This document shows positions 6,260 to 9,549 of a DNA stretch of 9,549 nucleotides, in pieces; the first letter of the stretch is position 1, and every line of letters begins with the position of its first letter. Under the pieces are notes generated by a model that saw only the letters and a program-made list of their open reading frames with translations, was not told the origin of the DNA and did not search any database. The DNA is from an uncultured Clostridia bacterium (GTDB taxonomy: Bacteria > Bacillota > Clostridia > TANB77 > CAG-508): assembly GCA_944393455.1 (NCBI GenBank), contig CALYAH010000087.1:1-9549 (forward strand), in the 5' to 3' direction. The translations under genes were made by a program, and so were the position numbers.

Positions 6260-8596
6260 CTAATTATTCTTTTTACCGAAAGGTCCTTTTTTTAGATTAA
6301 CTACAATTGCATCTTGGTTATCAAATAAATATTTAGAATCAGTTGTATCTGTTTGAACAGGGTCAATTTCATTTCTGTCGTCTCTAAAATCAATATTTTT
6401 TGGATTAAACTTTTTAGAAGAAGTAGTATCATCTTCTGTTACAGCCGTTACGTTGCTAGAATATTTACTAAAATCATAAGTTTTTATTTTATGAGGTTCC
6501 TTGTATTTTGATTCTAAGTAAGCTAATCTACCAGGTCCGACCATAGGTTTTCCATTACTTCCTCTGATTTTATAAGCACAATCTGTTGTTCCTATGTGTT
6601 GCAATTTACCTTCCTTAAAGTATTTAACAAATTCCCATTTTACATTTCCGTATTTAGAGTCATATTCCAATTTTTCCATATCCATAGAATTTGAATATAC
6701 CCATTCTCTGTAAGTTCCAAATTCACCAGACCACCATTCTAATTCATCATAAGTTCCATTACCTGTATATATTTTACTAGCACAATTAGAAAGTATAACA
6801 TTTCTATAATTTCCTTTTAGGTGAGGTGTCTCTAATTGTTGTAAACTTTGTGTTGAAATAATATTACCAACTTTATATTTTCTATACATAGTAAACATGG
6901 CTTGTGTATCTCTGCAAATGAAATCAGCAAATTCATCAACATATAAGAAATGAGGAACTCTTGAATTTTCTATACCAGGTCTTCTAAGTACCGCATTTTG
7001 CATTGCAATTAAGAAAAATAATCCGAAAGCTTTATGACCAGCAGCACCTAAATCTCCACGTCTTGTACAAATAAATGTTACATCGGCATTAGAAAGCATT
7101 TTATCAAAGTTCAAATTGTTATATCTATTACATAAGATAGGTTTTATACCAGGAATTCTTAATAGATTATCTAATTGACTGACAACAGAATATATATATT
7201 TTTCAGTATTAGATTTTCCAGGGCCATCTTTATAAAAATTCTTTCTAAAATAAGTTAATTGTATACTATATTTTTCTTTTAATTCTTCATCATGAGCTAA
7301 TATTTCACACATTTTTTCAATCAAGTCAAAGTTAGCAAACATTTTTAGCATATCTTCCAAATTAGGTAGTTTTCCTTCATTCATTCGAGGATACATTTCT
7401 TTAAGAAGAATAGCTAAATTTTCAATAGCTTGAATAACGATATCTTCTTTATAAGCTTCATCAGCATCATCATGTGCAGTATTATACATAGCTTTTATTA
7501 CAGAAGAAATTGTAACAGCTATTTTTGAAGAATCATCATATACAAATGGATTAAGTCCAACTGAATTAGTATTTGATGGATCAATAATATTATAAGTAAT
7601 TCCAAAATTTTTGCATACATCTGTCATATGGCTAATAACTTCATAGTCTGGAGCCATTAAAGTAAGACCGACATTTTTATAGGTGTATTCATCTCCAAAT
7701 GTACTTAAAAGCATTTTTTTCATGTAAGCTTTATAAATGTTTTCTTTTTCAGGAACAGGAGATAACATATTTAAACTAAAGTTTTTGTTTAAGTAATCAT
7801 TATCATAAGGCGCATTTAAAGTAGCAATTCCAGTTTTTAAAGCAGTAAATCCCATTTCTTTAGAAACTTCCTTAAAGAAATATTTTCTCTCAATATCTCT
7901 TGCTATCATTGGTTCAAATATTAAAGATGTTTTACCAGAGCCAGAACCACCACAAACAAATAAAGATTGATATCTAGATGACTCTGGAATTACTATTGTT
8001 CTACCTGTTTCAAAATCGTAGCATAAGTATACTTCACAAGAATAAGGGCCAGTTCCTTCTTTTTTATCTGATAAGTCAATTCCTCTATAATCCCAAATAG
8101 AACGTGTTTTATCTTTACTATCATTAACACCGAAAAATAAAAATTTAAATACTGGGAAAATTGTAGCTAATGGCAGATATAAAGAAATACTAACCATAGC
8201 AGGTGTTACTAAATCTGAAAAGTCAGTAATAAGTTCTACATAGTTTGGAACAGATAATAGTAATAACCAAGCACCCATATTAAGCCATTGAGTAAACATT
8301 GAAATAGCAATTATATATAATCCTATTATATAAACATAAAATAGTGTTACTTTTTTTGCCTTTGAGGTGGCAAACTTAGAAGGACCAGAAAATAAAAATG
8401 CGAATACTGGACAAGCTAAAGCCAATGTGTATTGTAATGGTCCCCAGTAAGAATAGGAAACACCAGTAAATATCATGAGTAACATTTCTACAATTCTATC
8501 TACTGCTAAATATGCTGTGATTAATGTTAATACATAAGTTGCAAAGGTGTTTCTATCTGTGTTTAATAGTTTTAAAAATTTATCTATATACTTCAT
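6260..8596 (-). CDS. VirD4/TraG-type coupling ATPase, orphan
   Basis: Membrane-anchored ATPase of the type IV secretion coupling-protein family, which brings DNA or protein substrates to a conjugation channel. 778 residues; ATG preceded by AAAGGG. About four hydrophobic segments lie in the first 170 residues (for example FATYVLTLITAYLAVDRI, LALACPVFAFLF, VTLFYVYIIGLYIIAISMF). Walker A is VCGGSGSGKTS with Lys222; Walker B is FLYVDEFADF with Asp554-Glu555; STQSLQQLE after it is a conserved TraG/VirD4 stretch. The last 80 residues are polar and probably disordered. No relaxase, VirB4-like ATPase or mating-pore gene is in the window, and the right-hand neighbours are ordinary chromosomal genes, so it stands alone here. 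It has no in-frame CGG. Whether it serves conjugation or another export job cannot be told. Confidence 0.88.
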   Translation of the reverse strand: MKYIDKFLKLLNTDRNTFATYVLTLITAYLAVDRIVEMLLMIFTGVSYSYWGPLQYTLALACPVFAFLFSGPSKFATSKAKKVTLFYVYIIGLYIIAISMFTQWLNMGAWLLLLSVPNYVELITDFSDLVTPAMVSISLYLPLATIFPVFKFLFFGVNDSKDKTRSIWDYRGIDLSDKKEGTGPYSCEVYLCYDFETGRTIVIPESSRYQSLFVCGGSGSGKTSLIFEPMIARDIERKYFFKEVSKEMGFTALKTGIATLNAPYDNDYLNKNFSLNMLSPVPEKENIYKAYMKKMLLSTFGDEYTYKNVGLTLMAPDYEVISHMTDVCKNFGITYNIIDPSNTNSVGLNPFVYDDSSKIAVTISSVIKAMYNTAHDDADEAYKEDIVIQAIENLAILLKEMYPRMNEGKLPNLEDMLKMFANFDLIEKMCEILAHDEELKEKYSIQLTYFRKNFYKDGPGKSNTEKYIYSVVSQLDNLLRIPGIKPILCNRYNNLNFDKMLSNADVTFICTRRGDLGAAGHKAFGLFFLIAMQNAVLRRPGIENSRVPHFLYVDEFADFICRDTQAMFTMYRKYKVGNIISTQSLQQLETPHLKGNYRNVILSNCASKIYTGNGTYDELEWWSGEFGTYREWVYSNSMDMEKLEYDSKYGNVKWEFVKYFKEGKLQHIGTTDCAYKIRGSNGKPMVGPGRLAYLESKYKEPHKIKTYDFSKYSSNVTAVTEDDTTSSKKFNPKNIDFRDDRNEIDPVQTDTTDSKYLFDNQDAIVVNLKKGPFGKKNN

Positions 8597-8642
8597 TAAA
8601 AAAACCCTTTCGCTAAATTAAAATTATACATATATATTATCC

Positions 8643-8684
8643 TATAAATTTGCCAAAAAAACAAGTAGTTTGGCGAAATTTATA
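8643..8684. promoter_or_regulatory. Imperfect palindrome between the divergent VirD4-like and yaaL genes
   Basis: TATAAATTTGCCAAA (8643-8657) is complementary to TTTGGCGAAATTTATA (8669-8684) except for one bulged base. It sits in the 189-bp divergent intergenic region, 46 bases or more upstream of the VirD4-like start. It could be an operator or a hairpin; no T-run follows it on the plus strand. For the VirD4-like gene only a -10-like TATAAT without a good -35 is visible between it and the start. Confidence 0.45.
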
Positions 8685-8713
8685 GCAAATTGTTTAGTTA
8701 ATAGGCTTAATTT

Positions 8714-8743
8714 TTGAATAAAAAACCATTTTATGAATATAAT
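8714..8743 (+). promoter_or_regulatory. Sigma-A-type promoter for yaaL
   Basis: TTGAAT (8714-8719), an 18-base spacer and TATAAT (8738-8743), 42 bases before the yaaL ATG. Good match for a vegetative promoter. Confidence 0.65.
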
Positions 8744-8785
8744 ACAAATAAAGAGAAACAAACTATAAATTGAAAGGAACTGTTT

Positions 8786-9070
8786 ATGGAAGAATATGTA
8801 AAAGAACATAAAATAATAGAAAAAACGGAAATAGAAAAAGAAATTGAGTTGATTAGGACTATTATAAAAACGAGAGAAGAATTAAAAAGAGATAATAGAA
8901 ATTTTGAATATGCACAAGGAGATTTAGTAGATTATTATACTTATCAAATTAAAGCTAATCAGGCAAAGTTAGATTATCTTATAAAAATAGCAAAAGCAAA
9001 AGGAATTCAGGTAGATATGATAAATGATAAAAAATTTAGTTTTTGGGAAGATGATGAAGAAGCTGTTTAA
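8786..9070 (+). CDS. yaaL: DUF2508 (YaaL-like) family protein
   Basis: 94 residues, ATG preceded by AAAGGA at 7 bases. Soluble, charged and helical, probably a helical hairpin: EIEKEIELIRTIIKTREELK in the first half and DLVDYYTYQIKANQAKLDYLIKIAKAKG in the second. The latter carries the DUF2508 pattern of Asp-x-x-x-x-Tyr followed by a coiled helix ending in Y-L-hydrophobic-x-x-A-K. In Bacillus subtilis yaaL lies between recR and bofA; here it also directly precedes bofA, which supports the call. recR is not upstream; the divergent VirD4-like gene takes that place. The molecular function of the family is unknown. A terminator lies between it and bofA. Confidence 0.82.
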   Translation: MEEYVKEHKIIEKTEIEKEIELIRTIIKTREELKRDNRNFEYAQGDLVDYYTYQIKANQAKLDYLIKIAKAKGIQVDMINDKKFSFWEDDEEAV

Positions 9071-9106
9071 TTTGAAGTAATATTTGTCCACGGATCGACA
9101 TACAAA

Positions 9107-9136
9107 TGGTAATAAGAAATTATTATCATTTTTTTT
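9107..9136 (+). terminator. Terminator or attenuator between yaaL and bofA
   Basis: TGGTAATAA (9107-9115) pairs with TTATTATCA (9120-9128) with one G-T pair; the loop is a GAAA tetraloop, followed by eight T (9129-9136). The T-run runs directly into TTGGAG, the bofA ribosome binding site, so it leaves no room for a promoter between the hairpin and bofA. Confidence 0.75.
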
Positions 9137-9149
9137 GGAGTTGAGAAAG

Positions 9150-9411
9150 ATGGATACAAATCTTATTACTTATTTAGCATGCATATGTTTTATTTTTATA
9201 TTTGGTAGAATTTTTATTGTTCCTTTAAAAAAAATAATAAAACTTATTTTTAATTCTGTTTTAGGAGGACTAACAATTTATATTATAAATTTGATAGGGG
9301 CGACATTTGGATTTCATATAGGATTAAATTTTTTTACAAGTATATTAATTCGGATTATTGGGATTACCAGGGGTAGTGTGTTTGATTATTGTAAAACTTT
9401 TAATTGGTTAA
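9150..9411 (+). CDS. bofA: BofA family protein (pro-sigma-K processing inhibitor), read through one +1 shift at CGG
   Basis: In Bacillus subtilis BofA is a mother-cell membrane protein that holds back the SpoIVFB protease and so the activation of sigma-K during sporulation. ATG 9150 follows TTGGAG at 9 bases; the longer in-frame TTG start at 9084 would run through the terminator and has no family support. Residues 1-67 contain two hydrophobic segments and the hallmark FNSVLGGLTIYIINLIGATF followed by GFHIGLNFFTSILI. Here the zero frame meets CGG at 9351. Skipping C9351 gives GLLGLPGVVCLIIVKLLIG and a stop at 9409-9411. The joined protein has 86 residues, matching BofA (87 in B. subtilis), and ends with the conserved GLPG element. 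Without the shift, translation would run through both downstream hairpins to 9510-9512 with unrelated sequence. Confidence 0.88.
9351..9353 (+). other. Candidate +1 frameshift site in bofA (ATT CGG A)
   Basis: Zero-frame codons are TTA ATT CGG ATT. Skipping C9351 gives GGA TTA TTG GGA TTA CCA (G-L-L-G-L-P), the conserved BofA C-terminus. Confidence 0.8.
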
Positions 9412-9425
9412 TAAGTAATAAAAAA

Positions 9426-9465
9426 AGGTATAATGACTTTAAATTAATCATTATACCTACTTTTT
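9426..9465 (+). terminator. Rho-independent terminator after bofA
   Basis: AGGTATAATGA (9426-9436) pairs perfectly with TCATTATACCT (9448-9458), 11-base loop, then AC and five T. It starts 14 bases after the shifted-frame bofA stop but lies inside the unshifted frame, which supports the shifted frame as the real one. Confidence 0.82.
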
Positions 9466-9467
9466 GG

Positions 9468-9498
9468 ATAAAGAAAACCCCGCGTTTTACGTGGGGTT
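9468..9498 (-). terminator. Minus-strand terminator facing a gene outside the window
   Basis: AACCCCGCG (9476-9484) pairs with CGTGGGGTT (9490-9498) with one G-T pair. On the minus strand it is followed by TTTTCTTT, on the plus strand by no T-run, so it stops leftward transcription. A minus-strand frame ending at a stop at 9501-9499 (last residues FISLIARSF) enters from the right edge and could be the gene it serves, but too little of it is present to identify. Confidence 0.6.
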
Positions 9499-9549
9499 CT
9501 AAAAGCTTCTAGCTATGAGTGAAATAAATCTCCTCCTTTGATATAATAT

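Noticed and set aside
9084..9512. A 142-residue protein starting at TTG 9084
   Set aside because: The frame would translate the yaaL terminator at its start and two more hairpins at its end; only 9150-9350 shows BofA similarity, and the rest of BofA is in the +1 frame.
9529..9539. AAAGGAGGAG on the minus strand as the binding site of a short toxin-like peptide
   Set aside because: No ATG, GTG or TTG start follows at suitable spacing before the stop codons; the bases may instead be Arg codons (AGG AGG AGA) at the end of a gene entering from the right.
9519..9547. Promoter at the right edge (TATAAT at 9542-9547)
   Set aside because: No -35-like hexamer lies at 16-18 bases upstream, and the downstream gene is outside the window, so it cannot be supported.
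1..9549. CRISPR array, tRNA or rRNA genes
   Set aside because: No regularly spaced direct repeats and no cloverleaf or rRNA-like sequence were seen on either strand.

Overview
The window looks like chromosomal DNA from a low-GC, spore-forming Firmicute (Clostridia or a related uncultured lineage). The base composition is very AT-rich, Arg codons are mostly AGA, ribosome binding sites are AGGAG-like, and the gene set includes CdaA-type diadenylate cyclase and a DUF2508 (YaaL)-BofA pair, which is a Firmicute arrangement.

Layout: (1-993) 3' part of a pyrimidine-nucleoside phosphorylase gene, followed at once by a 156-bp palindromic element with perfect 30-bp arms. (1197-2370) a strong promoter, a 44-residue one-helix membrane protein, cdaA and a terminator. 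(2426-3168) truA. (3234-3900) a two-part protein, membrane N-terminus plus Cys/Asn-rich tail, and a terminator. (3955-4810) a ten-helix-type metal (manganese/arsenic) exporter. (4836-6198) a complete IS3-family insertion sequence that sits in the loop of what was a terminator hairpin between the exporter and the next gene. (6260-8596, minus strand) an orphan VirD4/TraG-like coupling ATPase. (8786-9411) the yaaL-bofA pair. (9426-9498) terminators, one facing a minus-strand transcript that enters from the right.

The main discovery is a pattern in the genetic decoding. Three host genes (truA twice, the metal exporter once, bofA once) are each interrupted by one extra base, and at all four places the zero-frame codon at the break is CGG. 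The codon before ends in T (AAT, ATT, ATT, ATT), and skipping the C restores a conserved Gly codon (GGA or GGG) and the full family-length protein: TruA 246 aa, exporter 284 aa, BofA 86 aa. I checked every CGG string on the coding strands of the recognised genes and found no CGG used in frame as arginine, whereas CGA, CGC and CGT are used normally. The 9-mer AATTCGGAA occurs twice: once with CGG in frame (frame break) and once out of frame (no break). The simplest reading is that CGG is not an ordinary arginine codon here and acts as a +1 frameshift (or CGGR quadruplet-Gly) signal. A systematic sequencing artefact is the main alternative and is argued against by that internal control.

The IS element uses a different recoding, the usual -1 shift on A-runs between orfA and orfB. 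TruA modifies the anticodon arm of tRNAs, so two shift sites in truA raise the possibility of feedback on reading-frame maintenance; this last point is inference only.
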